Shown: positions 1 to 9,642, counted from the stretch's first letter. The stretch: 64,000 bases of DNA from Macrothele yani (GCA_039090855.1 CM077011.1:19469001-19533000); one strand, 5' to 3'. A program made the numbers and translations. Notes: generated by a model from the letters alone, not told the origin.

Positions 1-380
1 AAAACATTAATAAGCCTAAAGGGCTATTTTGACACCTGCTACCCTCATGATTGTATTCTATGGCTCCTAAAGAACTACAGATGGAACGGATTGAGCTCTC
101 AGAAGTCCTTATTGACACTAAGAAAGATCCAGTTGAAAGATGGAAAAATGCAACAGAATGCCCATGCCTTTAGCAACATACACGAAAAATGCTTTCTTGT
201 TTTTCAACCACTTATTGCTGCAAATCTACATTCTCCTACCTAACACAAATCAAAACGCCCTTAAGGTCACAAATGACGGATACCGACCTAGAGGATCAGT
301 TAAAAGTGCAGACCTCCATGTTGCAACCAAATATTCAAACGCTTTCCAACAAAAGCAGTGACAACAAATTCATTAAAAGG
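1..380 (+). pseudogene. hAT transposase C-terminal fragment
   Basis: Reading the frame that contains the ATG at 60 gives a polypeptide typical of the C-terminal (dimerisation) part of ZBED5/SCAND3-like hAT transposases. Recognisable blocks are CFSTTYCCKSTFSYLTQIKT (from about 198) and RSQMTDTDLEDQL followed by LQPNIQTL. An in-frame TAG at 171-173 interrupts it, and the fragment runs off the left edge of the window, so catalytic parts are not visible. hAT enzymes cut and paste DNA and leave 8-bp duplications. No terminal inverted repeat is seen on the right, so the element boundary is unknown. The family call rests on motif recognition. The break shows it is not functional here. Confidence 0.6.
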
Positions 381-1508
381 TTAGTTAACTTTAGAATTAA
401 CAATTTGTTTTTCATTTTTTTTGAAATTAATGAGTACCTATTAAGATGTTTACAAAATAATGTACACTTCGAAGTATATCTAATTGAAGTTTCTTGAATG
501 CTGCCTTCTTAGATTACAGCTAAATTAACGTGGCCTTCCAACATGGAAAGGTTCCCCACTTCTGGTCTAGCCTCTCCTACGAGTACTACCGTATTTGCCA
601 TCTTTCCCCATGGTCATTCACATTCCCCCCGCACGGGGATAACTGGTTTTCCAGTTATTTGGGGAGCGGCGCCCCCACGGCCCGAGCTGACCTTGTGACT
701 GGTCAACATCTTATGTCATGCCACCGCTTGTTTTTTATTTTGGTGTTTGCAGGGACGGCTGTTCATCCAGCTGTTGGGGAGTCGCGGCCCCACGATCCCG
801 AGCTGGTCTTGTGTCTCGCTTTTTCGTTTTTCCTTATTTTCTCCACTGGCTAGTTGCCCGTGTTGTATTCTCTACCTAATCGCTACCACGTTATGTACTA
901 ACACCCCGGTCTTGTGGTTTTGTTACCCTCCACCACTAACTGATTTATATTAACCGCTCAGTTCGTAGGTTGCTGAGATTCCGATTAGGTTCCCTGCCAG
1001 GATTTGTCTTCTTTGGATTTCTTTCTTTTCCTTTTCGCTGGTTTGGGTGCTAGACCTACCTGCATGTTTGCCGCGTGCGGAGACCCGTGAGGCGGAAATG
1101 GGATGTCTGGGGGCTGAGGTCGCAGGAGCCCGGTTAAGTGCCTCCTGTGTACCAACACTCCTCTTCGACCCCGGCTTCGCTGTAAACGGGAGGCTAGAGA
1201 CTAACCCGCCTCTAGTCAGAAGTCTTGTACCAAGTTGTGTACTGGGCTTTAGCGGCTTTTTTGTCGTATGGCACGGCAGGGTGAGCCCGGGGGCTGTGGG
1301 ATCATGCCAAAGGCGTTGGCATGACGGTACCAGGAGGCCGAAGTGTCCGCCGAGTGCGTGTGATCACAGCCAACGGACTATATCTGCAACGTATAAGCTC
1401 CAGAACTGTGTCTAGCGTCATTTTCTTGGCTTGCGGACCTCCAGTTCTCCCTTGTAGGGCTCGGTGGTGGGTGGAGTAGTCTGCAGACGAATCTTCCTTC
1501 TTTTTTCC

Positions 1509-2813
1509 ATGGGTAGAAACAAAAAACAAAACTCCAAATTTCGGACACCTGTGAATATGATAGTTGACAACGACTCTCCTTCGTCTTCTCAACCTACCAA
1601 GTCTCATACCCTTAAACGATCTTTAGACCATGACCTGGACCAAGAATGTGGAACCTCTTCTTCGGCAGCTGTACCAGTCGCTCCGAAGCGTCGTCTCCCC
1701 TCAATTGCTGTGACTACGCATGCTACTCACTTGCTTGTAGAATCCATCGATCCGAATGAGAGACTGTCCACCAGATCTCCCTTTTTCATTTCTAAAGCTT
1801 TGGACGCTGCGGTTGGCCCCTTGAGGTCTGTGAGGAAGCTTCGCTCTGGGGACCTGCTTGTCCAAACTTGCAGTGTTTCTCAGAGTAACACTTTTCTGCA
1901 CCTCACTAGTCTTCAAGGCATTCCTGTCAAAGTGACACCTCACCCGTTTCTTAACACCTCTCGGGGTGTTATTTCTGAGTTTGATCTCTTGCCATGCAGT
2001 GAAGAAGAATTGGTGACTGAACTTGCAGATCAAGGTGTTATTGCTGCGCGCCGTATGATGTTTCGGCGCGATGGTTCTTTAATTAAGTCTAAAAATGTTA
2101 TCTTGACTTTTAACTCCCCGAAGGTTCCGACCGAAATCAAGGCTGGCTACTTGGTCTGTGGAGTTCGCCCGTACATTCCCAGTCCTCTGCGCTGTTTCAG
2201 GTGCCAGAGGTACGGGCATTCACAACGTTTTTGTAAGAGTTCCGCTCGTTGCGCAAATTGTGGCTCCAGTGAACATGACGGGGAAGGTTGCACTTCTGCG
2301 GCCTCCTGTGTTAACTGTGGTGAGGCCCATGCGGCTTACTCCCGCACCTGTATGAAATGGAAGGACGAGATGGCAATCCAGCGCCTCAAGACCCTGGACG
2401 GCCTCTCGTACCCTGCTGCCAAAGCCAAGTTGGGTATTCCCAACACCCGACAGCGTAGTTTTGCCGCAGTTGTTCAGTCTCAGCCACCACCCGTGCAGCC
2501 CTTTGTTCCGCGCCCTGTAGCTCTCGCCGCACTTGCCAAGCGATCTACAGTTGAACAAGCGACACAGGTGGATTTCACCGAGCTCCAGCTTATTCGACCA
2601 GCTGAGTCTGCGCCTTCTCTTTTGAAGACGACCGACTCTTCCAGTTCCCAGCGGAAGGCCTGCACGTGCTGGAGAGCCGGCCCTCAATCCTCTAAGGTGT
2701 GCAGTGTCCATCCACATGTCGCGGCCATCATGGCCGACTTTGCAACTGTCTCGGACTCAGCGCGGTCCCCACCCTCAACCAACATTATAGAGGAACATAG
2801 GGGAGGAGAGTGA
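1509..2813 (+). CDS. LINE ORF1 protein with three zinc knuckles
   Basis: A 434-residue frame without stops, taken from the ATG at 1509; a GTG 45 bases upstream also lies in frame but is unlikely in a eukaryote. The N-terminal about 70 residues are Ser/Lys-rich and low in complexity. Residues about 75-225 form the region found before the knuckles in jockey/X-element-type ORF1 proteins. Three CCHC-type knuckles follow: C229-x2-C232-x4-H237-x4-C242, C248-x2-C251-x4-H256-x4-C261, and C267-x2-C270-x3-H274-x6-C281. Such proteins bind the element RNA and help target it for reverse transcription. After the knuckles comes a Pro/Ala-rich tail with a second Cys cluster (CTCW...CSVH). The reading frame is intact, unlike every other element here, which suggests recent activity or selection. 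The enzyme would have to come from another LINE copy. Confidence 0.8.
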   Translation: MGRNKKQNSKFRTPVNMIVDNDSPSSSQPTKSHTLKRSLDHDLDQECGTSSSAAVPVAPKRRLPSIAVTTHATHLLVESIDPNERLSTRSPFFISKALDAAVGPLRSVRKLRSGDLLVQTCSVSQSNTFLHLTSLQGIPVKVTPHPFLNTSRGVISEFDLLPCSEEELVTELADQGVIAARRMMFRRDGSLIKSKNVILTFNSPKVPTEIKAGYLVCGVRPYIPSPLRCFRCQRYGHSQRFCKSSARCANCGSSEHDGEGCTSAASCVNCGEAHAAYSRTCMKWKDEMAIQRLKTLDGLSYPAAKAKLGIPNTRQRSFAAVVQSQPPPVQPFVPRPVALAALAKRSTVEQATQVDFTELQLIRPAESAPSLLKTTDSSSSQRKACTCWRAGPQSSKVCSVHPHVAAIMADFATVSDSARSPPSTNIIEEHRGGE

Positions 2814-2930
2814 CAGTTCGTCCCCAGCCTCAAACAACATTGCAGAGGAACATGGGGGGAAGAGAGTGACAGTTCGTCCCCGCCCTCTGCCAGCATTGCA
2901 GAGGAGTGTGGGGGAGGAGAGTGACTCATC
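2769..2930 (+). repeat. 56-bp tandem repeat, three copies, across the ORF1 stop
   Basis: Three imperfect copies start at about 2769, 2825 and 2881. Each contains CAACATTGCAGAGGAACAT or a close variant and ends GAGAGTGACAGTTCGTCCCC; the last copy is shortened. The first copy encodes the last residues and supplies the TGA at 2811-2813, so the other two copies are 3' UTR. The 56-bp period is not a multiple of three, so duplication would not extend the protein. Confidence 0.8.
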
Positions 2931-2944
2931 CTTTGTGTAGTTGT

Positions 2945-2983
<39 letters not shown>

Positions 2984-3039
2984 AAGTTATAATTATAATA
3001 GTGAATTAATAAATTTTTCTTATAAACCTACTTAACTAC

Positions 3040-3208
3040 CTTGTCTTCACAGCTTTCATCATGCTCTTTTTCGGCTTTTATCGGGCCTGTCTGTTCTTGA
3101 TCATTTTCCACGTTTTTAAAAATCTGTGGCTGATAGTTCTTTGTCTGGCGCTCTTTGGCCAAGCCTGGCCCTTGCGCCATTAAAATCCAACAACCAACCA
3201 ACCAACCA
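3040..3208 (+). repeat. Probable 3' end of another LINE with a CCAA-type tail
   Basis: This segment, with CTTTGGCCAAGCCTGGCCC followed by TTGCGCCATTAAAATCC and a CAACC-type simple repeat at 3188-3208, resembles 3' ends of jockey/CR1-like LINEs in arthropods. It lies only about 60 bp after the poly(A) of the ORF1-only element. It may be an older 3' remnant or the displaced 3' UTR of the same lineage. The call is by resemblance only. Confidence 0.4.
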
Positions 3209-3562
3209 TTCACATTCCTGGATTTTTCTCTTATCGGGCTTATCTAGAGCACACTGGGATATCAGCTGCGGCCATTACAGAATATCGGGAATTTTGAACA
3301 GCCGACACATGACAATTTCAGAGTTTTGTTTGATTCCATAAATGCTACAAATTTGTATGCTTCGATTCCAGTGATGGCTTTACCAGGCACAAATCTATAA
3401 GTCATGCTATGACTCTTCTGAAGTAAAGAGTCCCGCTGCTGAGGTATTATAATCACTTCTCAGTGTCTTCCTCCACAATGCACCTGCTAAATTCCTTTAA
3501 TATGGAACTCTTCCTTCAAGGAGTGTCGATTTTTTTCTTTTTCCTTTAACACTTGAACAACT

Positions 3563-4123
3563 GTGACGTGCCTGCCCCGCAGGACGCACACGACATAGAA
3601 GCAGATAGCAGCGAGAACGAACGTCTGCGTAGCTCAGTTGGTAGAGTGACTTGTTCCAAAATAAGAGGACTCAGGTTCGATTCCCGGCGTGGACCAAAAA
3701 TGACCGAGAAATTTACTTCCTTATAATGGCACCCGAACTTCCCGGATGACCCGGCCGTTAAAGATCTCGCAGTGGTGTGATGTTCTTTCCACGCCGCGAG
3801 ACAAGAAAAATAAGAGAATCCCTTCTTCAGAGCTTCGAAAAATGAAATGTGTGTGATGTTGCATTCCACACACCATACTGACTGGGAGTTCTCAAGTGCG
3901 CGTTCTTCAGCGGATGGCTGCCTACAACGATTCATGGTCACGGCTGACCCGTGGGCCTTTCGGGGGGGGCTGCCCCACAGGACGGACACGACATAAAGTC
4001 AGATAGCAACGAGAACGAAATTCTGCGTAGCTCAGTTGGTAGAGCGACTTGTTCCGGAATAAGAGGACGCGGGTTCAATCCGCGGCGTGGACCAAAAATG
4101 ACTGAGAAATTTACTTCGTTATA
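3563..4123 (+). repeat. tRNA-related repeat, family A, head-to-tail dimer
   Basis: Two tRNA-like modules (3623-3694 and 4020-4092) are joined by about 325 bp of body. Each has an A box (TAGCTCAGTTGGTAGAG) and a B box (GGTTCGATTCCC or GGTTCAATCCGC). In the first, GTCTGCG can pair with CGTGGAC as a seven-pair acceptor stem. The anticodon arm has a six-base loop, so it is not a normal tRNA. Each module is preceded by a leader with GACGTGCCTGCC or its relic and followed by GACyGAGAAATTTACTT. The body carries GCACCCGAACTTCCCGGATG, GGCCGTTAAAGATCTCGC and a GGCTGACCC block. Other copies lie at 8293-8783, 13548-13988, 17498-17679 and 41379-41969. Confidence 0.75.
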
Positions 4124-4898
4124 CGACCATGACCCAAAAATCTTGTATCACTCTAAATACCATAACGCCAGAAACTGTCTGTTCTTTCACTTCTTTTGTT
4201 TAATAACAACCATAATGACTGATGGTGACTCGTGCTGATCCCTCATAGGTCGAGAAAATTTGAAGAACAAGTAAAGATAGGAAATCTGACTTACTGTCGA
4301 CAGGCGTTTCGGGTGGCTATGGCGGTTTGTACGCAGGGCGTTTTGGACATTGTGGTCATTAAAGGATTAAGAGAGCACATTTCTGAGAAAATTGACTTGA
4401 AATACCTTATTTTTTAATACTTGCAAGTTCCTGCATCATATAAAAAAACAGAAGGGAACATGGGTGTACAATTTTCAATATCGTTTTGCTCTTGATGATA
4501 GATATCCGCCAAAATTTGCTGAAGCTACTAAAGCATTTTTGTAGTTTAGAGATTCTTGGTCAAACTGTATGACAGTACCAACATCGTTTTTTTTTTAAAT
4601 AACATTCAGAAATGAATTTTCTCATAGCTTGTAAGACGCAACTGCATGCACAAAGTTAATATTAAAACATTTTGTTAAAGAAGAATTTGCATATTGTTAT
4701 ACAGTGATTAATCTTTCTATTGCTCTTACAACCTCCGGATGAAAAGAAAGAGGTACAGGTTTATTAAATAATAGGAAAGGTACCCGGCGTTACCTTGGTT
4801 TAACAAAAGAAATTAAACGAATCGGCATCTGGAACAGCGTTTTCTGAGCTTCCTTGAAATTACAATGGTTAACACATTTTTTGCTACATGGATGGAAA
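4124..4898. other. AT-rich stretch, nothing recognised
   Basis: No conserved protein motif, tRNA-like box or inverted repeat was seen on either strand. Short open frames here show no family resemblance. Confidence 0.5.
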
Positions 4899-4910
4899 TA
4901 GGCTTCTATA

Positions 4911-5078
4911 CGCCAAATATAAGTTATCGCTCTTTCCACGTTAATGAGTCACGAAAAAACTGTGGGTTCGATTCCCGTTGGCGGCCGATGATAATTTTTC
5001 CGTGACTCACTCATTAACGTGGAAAAAGCAATGACTTATGTTTGGTGTTCTTTATCTACGTCGAGTGTATGAATTAAT
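4911..5078. mobile_element. Foldback insertion with 12-bp target site duplication
   Basis: The direct repeat TAGGCTTCTATA flanks the insert at 4899-4910 and 5079-5090, which marks a transposition event. Inside are two inverted arms of about 47 bases, around 4911-4960 and 4998-5052. They share CCACGTTAATGAG and its complement, and flank a centre with a tRNA B-box-like GGGTTCGATTCCCG at 4967-4980. A short unpaired tail follows the right arm. A long target duplication and a B box suggest retroposition of a tRNA-related element. The inverted arm could come from twin priming or template switching during reverse transcription. No A box is visible. Confidence 0.65.
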
Positions 5079-5090
5079 TAGGCTTCTATA

Positions 5091-5690
5091 GTCACTTTTT
5101 GTGTGTTGATATCGAATAGGGCCTTCGAAACGAGCCATTACGAACCATTTGGTAAAACAAAATAGAAATAACGTTACAAAAGCCAAAAATCCGAAGATTT
5201 AAATACATAACTTGGTTATCGTGGAAGTGCTTCTCAGTTTATCGACAGATTTTTCCCAGGCTCATTTCTACCTTATGATAATTTTCTGTGGTAGGACTTG
5301 AAAGAATTACAAGTCATTCTTCCCTGTGCTGCGCGCGCACGTACCTTAGTGTACGTTCAGTATTTCTCCTCCATTGACTTATCGTTTGCAGGCGCCAGGC
5401 CGACAGGTGGCTGAGAGGATTATCCCGTTCAGCTGAAGAGATTTTGTGCTTGTGACAGGTTGCGGTGACCCTTGTACAGTGGGTGTGTGTGGGTGTGGGT
5501 GCCTTTAGTTTTCTCATAATGGATAGATAATGGCTCAAATGTAAAAATCCATCGGACAGTTTTTGTTAAATCTGTGGACATCCTTCAGTCCCGAACATAA
5601 CAGGGCACCGCATCTGATTCAACAAAGGGAACTAAACGACTATGTCAGTGAATTTAATCTTAGCAAACATCAAGTCACACTTTTAGTGAT
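5091..5690. other. No gene or repeat recognised
   Basis: The stretch has a short TGTGTGGGTGTGGGTG-like tract near 5481-5502 and otherwise no supported feature. Confidence 0.45.
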
Positions 5691-5978
5691 TCGAAATAGC
5701 ACGCTGTTTTTAGAGTAGCGTGATGTGTAGCATCGCTACAAATAGGAGAAAGCAGTTGATAGCAGTAACAGGCTACAAAATAAAGTAGCTTTTAGCGGAA
5801 AATTACGCTACAAATCATGCTACTTTAAAGAAGAGTTCCGAGTGTCTTCTACCTTTAATAACGTACCTGACTTTCCTTACATTGTGAAAGCTCACCAAAT
5901 TCTCAACTGCGAAATTTCAATTGGCCAATGAAGTCAGCGAGTACGTGGTGATCACGCTAGCGGGGGGGATGAGTAGAA

Positions 5979-6178
5979 GGAGGGTTAACGACCACAATGA
6001 GCAACTCGATCGGCTCTAAGCAGTCGCCCGTCAGAAATTTAGGGCCACTAATTCCAGGAAAGGAGGGAGCCAGTGCCGCTCGATAAACACAGCATCGATG
6101 CCTCAATGCCTCAACGGGATTTGAACCCGTACCCATCTCGGACGAATGGTTAGAAATCAGCGCTAAAACCATTGCTCA
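5979..6178 (-). repeat. tRNA-derived SINE, family B, diverged copy
   Basis: Read on the minus strand, the tRNA-like head holds a B box (GGGTTCAAATCCCGTTGA). The body then reads through an AGTGGCCCTAAAT-type block, the GGGCGACTG..AGAGCC region, and ends GTCGTTAACCCTCC. It is about 75-80 percent similar by eye to the intact copies at 30267-30488 and 35894-36122. It lies within the GTAGC-rich relic. Confidence 0.65.
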
Positions 6179-6276
6179 CAGAAGATGCCACTAGTAGTTT
6201 TATTGAAGACCATTCCTTTATTGCGAAATTCGATTATTTTAGTCGAAGAAAATGAGTTCGCAGATATAGAAATATA

Positions 6277-7496
6277 CACTATCTACCAACAAGTAATTGG
6301 ACAGCTGTTATAACAAAGGAACACCAAGTTTATTCATCTTCAATAGTTGGTGGAGCCTCCACGAGCGGCGATTACAGCTGCGACCCTCCGGAGCATACTC
6401 TCAACCAGGCGTTGTACGACGGCTAGCGGTATTTTCTTCCACATTGCTTGGAGAAGACAGGTCAGTTCCTTCACCGATTTCGGACGGTGAGGACACCCCT
6501 TAAGTCAACGCACCAACTCGTCCCAGAGGTGCTCCATAGGGTTAAGTTCCGAGCTCTGCGCAGGCCTGTCCATTCGATTAACCCCATTGGCACCATATCA
6601 AGACATGGTGGACCTCGCAACATGACAGGTGGCATTGTCCTCCTGAAAGTAATATGGGTCCACCCCGTAACATTTCCACAACGTAAGAAGCGCATGGTCA
6701 TCCAAAATGATGCAGTAGGTCTCGGCGTTGAGTCTACCAAGAATTTCGACCAAGGGTTCCGTGCCATACCAGGAGAAACACCCCCATAGCATAATTCCAC
6801 CACCGCCGAACTTCACAGTTGGAAAAATACATTCCGGCAGGAGGCGTTCTCCAGGCAGACGCCAAACTCAGACCCTGCCATCCAAACGGTAGAGGGTGAA
6901 CCTTGATTCGTCGCTCCAGAGAACCTGTTTCCACTGTTCAACGGTCCACTGTCGACGTTCTTTGCATCACGTTAGCCGAGCAGCGCTATTGGACTTGGTG
7001 ATCAAAGGCTTGTGGGCGGCAGCACGTCCATGATAACCGAGCAGATGGGCTTCCTTACGGATGGTATTCTTCGAAAGAACATTCCCGGATGCCTGTTGAA
7101 ACTCCTTGCGGATGAGGCCCATTGATTTGGTGCGGGTCTTTCGAATTTCTCTGGCCAGCACCCGTCGGTCTCTAACTCCCAGTTGTTTGGGTCTGCCGGG
7201 TCGGGGCACATTCCGACAGTCACCTCTCATCTTCCACTTGCCAATCACGTAGGCCACTGTCGATTTTGGGTACTTCAACACGCTGGATATGTCACGTATG
7301 GATCGGCCATTTCTGTGATACCCGACGATTACACCTTTCTCGAAATCAGAGAGCTCCGAACTGCGTGGCATCTTGCATGAGACTGGATGCGTTGTTGTTT
7401 CCCACACGATATTTAACGGCGGCGGCCGTGACGTGTATCAGGACGGCAGATATAGTCGATTGCAGGGGTGTCCAATTAATTTTTGGTAGATAGTGT
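6277..7496 (-). mobile_element. Tc1-like DNA transposon, full length
   Basis: The 1220-bp element has inverted ends. The left begins CACTATCTACCAACAAGTAA and continues into TTGGACA; the right is the complement with a few changes. A TA dinucleotide lies outside each end (6275-6276 and 7497-7498), the target duplication of Tc1/mariner elements. One transposase frame fills the minus strand. It interrupts the GTAGC-rich relic and is therefore younger. Confidence 0.9.
6340..7407 (-). pseudogene. Tc1-like transposase broken only by four TGA stops
   Basis: A single frame of 355 codons runs from 7407 to the natural TGA at 6340-6342. The N-terminal helix-turn-helix has LSDFEKGVIVGYHRNGRSIR and the GRPKQ linker. 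The DDE domain shows [28 protein letters not shown] and LNPMEHLWDE, with 34 residues between the second D and the E (DD34E). Premature TGA codons lie at 6967-6969, 6868-6870, 6598-6600 and 6505-6507. From family conservation two replace Arg (CGA) and two replace Trp (TGG), so each can be explained by one transition. No frameshift is seen. This is an inactive but fairly young copy. Confidence 0.88.
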
Positions 7497-8177
7497 ATAT
7501 TGTTTTAACTGAATTCTCTGGGCTTCTCAGCTAGCTTCTCTAACTTGAAGTATGCACCACTGAATGTGTTAAAATGTGTTACATATAATGATCAGAGCTG
7601 AGGTAAATGCAAAGATAAATTACTTCTATAATTTACTTTGGTTTTCAACTCTGAATACCATATGCAATAACGTAGATGTGAAAAACTATCATCCTCAGGA
7701 TTCACCCTTTTAATTTAAATCTAAATGTAAAAAAGTAGCTGACAAGTAGCAAAACCTTCTACTTTTCAAAAAAATGAAAACAAGTAGTGTAGCTTGTTAC
7801 TTCTCAGAAAAAGTAGTTGTAGTAGATTTCTTTTTCAAGAATGTAGTTGTAGCGGTAGCTAGCTACTTTTAAAGAGCGTCTGTTCCAATGCTTCATAAAG
7901 CCACTTGTGGTTGTGTGAAAGTTTGGCACATATAAGTTGCAACTCCGATAAAAACGGTTTATTGTAATACCTTTCATCATGTTGAGCGAGAAGTTCTGGT
8001 ACTTTACGCAAGAGAGCAATGAGATATTGTTGCTTTTATGCATAGTGTAATGAACTAATGTGGTGAAAGATTGTAAAGGAATAATCTTACGTAACAATGA
8101 TATAAACCATTCTTGAATGAGACTATGTACAGATACGCACAGAATCAAAGCCACCCGGACCCATCTCAGTGACCACA

Positions 8178-8212
8178 AACCATCGCTTAGACCACTGCGC
8201 GGCCCGGATGGC
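8178..8212 (-). repeat. Fragment of family B SINE head
   Basis: CATCGCTTAGACCACTGCGC matches the A-box region of family B copies at 12.9 kb and 30.4 kb. Nothing further of the element is present. Confidence 0.4.
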
Positions 8213-8292
8213 TTTCAATTTTATTTAAAAGGGATATGGAGCATTCCGAAAGTCTCGATGTGGCTGCCGATGTTTCCATACAAGGTTGTAAT

Positions 8293-8783
8293 GTACCAGG
8301 AGATGTGACGTACCTGCCAGAAGGACGCACACGACATAAATGCAGATAGGAATCAGAATAAAACGTCCGCGTAGCTCAATTGGTAGAGTGACTTATTCCG
8401 GAATGAGGGGATCCGGGTTCGAATCCTGGCGTGGACAGAAATGACGGAGAAATTTACTTCGTTATAATGGCGCCCGAACTATCCGGATGACCCGACCGTT
8501 CAAAATCTCGCATTGGTGTGATGTTATTTCCACACCGCGAGATAGGAAAAATAAGAGAATCCTTTCTCCAGCACTTCGAAAAAAAAAAAAAATAAATAAA
8601 AAAAATAATAGAGAGATGATGTAACGTACCTGCCAGAAGGACGCACACGACATAAAGGCAGATAGGAATCAGAATAAAATGTCCGCGTAGCTCAATTGGT
8701 AGAGTGACTTATTCCGGAATGAGGGGATCCGGGTTCGAATCCTGGCGTGGACAGAAATGCCGGAGAAATTTACTTCGTTATAA
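8293..8783 (+). repeat. tRNA-related repeat, family A, tandem dimer
   Basis: Two almost identical tRNA-like modules lie at about 8369-8439 and 8681-8752. Each is preceded by a leader with GACGTACCTGCCAGAAGGAC (the second begins AACGTACC) and followed by a segment ending TTTACTTCGTTATAA. The first unit continues into the shared body (GGCGCCCGAACTATCCGGAT, CGACCGTT) and then an A-rich tract at 8580-8612 before the second unit starts. The high identity of the two modules suggests recent duplication or joint insertion. They fold like a tRNA except for a short anticodon loop. Confidence 0.75.
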
Positions 8784-9642
8784 GGTCAGTTTAATTTCGT
8801 CATGTAATATATTTGCTTATTTTTCTATATGTTTGCTTATCCTCTACTGCTATTAATGTTTGTGAAAAGCATTCGTTGAGGTTTTAATCGTGAACAGCAA
8901 GCATTCATTAACAAATTTATATTTTTTCTTCCTGGACAGGCCAAAATTATTTCGTGCATTTGAAGGAACAATAGTTTTGAAGCAGTTACGTAAGTCATCA
9001 ATCTTTCAGCTCAACTACACTTTAGATCACGTAGTAGTTATGAGGTAAACGCATCGTCTGCTAACAGCATGTCATATATTTGATAATAAAATATGGCTTT
9101 AATAGATCTGAACTAATGAAGCGCAGAGAACATTATTAATGAGAAGACGAAATAAGAAGTGCAGCGAAACACCCGCCCCATTTATTACTCGAGGCAGCAT
9201 TCCTTGTTTATATATATTTTCCTTCTCGAGTCTCGTCTATCGCCTTGTCAAGAGTGTCAGTCTACCCCGTTGTTTTACTTTTCCTTGAAATCTTGTTGAA
9301 GTGTTTGTTGGTGGTCAGAGTGTAATGTCCGCATTTCTCGAAATCCCTCAAATCACCAATTTGCTGAAAATAGGAGAGTTAGGAGAAGAGCAATCTCTCC
9401 CAAATTGCAATGATTGAAAAAATCAAGGCATCAGAAGTAAAGGAAAAACAAGACCTTATTCTGAAAAGTGTTTTTATTTTTCTATATCCTTTATTTAAAC
9501 CAGCGCATGCGTAGAAGGATGAAAGAACAGGATAAATAACATGTAATGTTTTACTCTACCCGGCAACCTGTACTATTGACGGGTGGGAAAGCTGTGACTG
9601 AAAAAATGCTCGCTTTAGGGGTCGCTAATGGTGTATAATAAA
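8784..9642. other. No gene recognised; possible upstream part of a PLE relic
   Basis: AT-rich sequence without a supported frame. Because a Penelope-like C-terminus starts at 10020 on the plus strand, some of this could be decayed Penelope-like sequence, but no motif shows it. Confidence 0.35.

Larger units (their letters stand above)
525..2980 (+). mobile_element. ORF1-only jockey-like LINE (half-LINE) with poly(A) tail
   Basis: A GC-rich block begins near 525, after AT-rich flank. It consists of a roughly 1-kb leader, one intact zinc-knuckle ORF (1509-2813), a short tandem repeat over the stop codon and an uninterrupted run of 32 A at 2949-2980. No reverse transcriptase or endonuclease frame lies between the ORF and the poly(A). 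The leader contains two related blocks (around 645-710 and 755-815, each with GGGGAG, a GGCCC-type core and CGAGCTG), suggesting repeated promoter-like modules. The 5' boundary is estimated from composition. No convincing target duplication was found: TGAAGTT near 487 and TGGAAGTT after the tail are only similar. ORF1-only LINE derivatives are known elsewhere (mammalian HAL1; Drosophila HeT-A carries only gag). A deletion of ORF2 is the alternative. Confidence 0.6.
5698..7888. mobile_element. Possible hAT-like relic rich in GTAGC motifs, split by later insertions
   Basis: Both flanks of the Tc1-like element below are crowded with GTAGC/GCTAC motifs (5705-5825 and 7735-7870). The outer ends resemble inverted repeats: ACGCTGTTTTTAGAGTAGC at the left and, read on the other strand, ACGCTCTTTAAAAGTAGC at the right. 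Clustered subterminal motifs of this kind are typical of hAT elements. No 8-bp duplication or transposase could be found. Removing the Tc1-like element and the SINE leaves about 0.77 kb. Confidence 0.35.

Noticed and set aside
1464..1508. Upstream GTG start extending ORF1 by 15 residues
   Set aside because: GTG is not a normal start in animals; the ATG at 1509 opens a lysine-rich N-terminus typical of ORF1 proteins.
3187..3210. Telomere-like repeat
   Set aside because: The CAACC/CCAA run is short and fits a LINE 3' tail; it is not the TTAGG-type arthropod telomere repeat.
3623..3694. Functional tRNA gene
   Set aside because: A and B boxes and an acceptor stem are present, but the anticodon loop has six bases and the same module recurs in several dispersed repeat copies; it is a repeat module.
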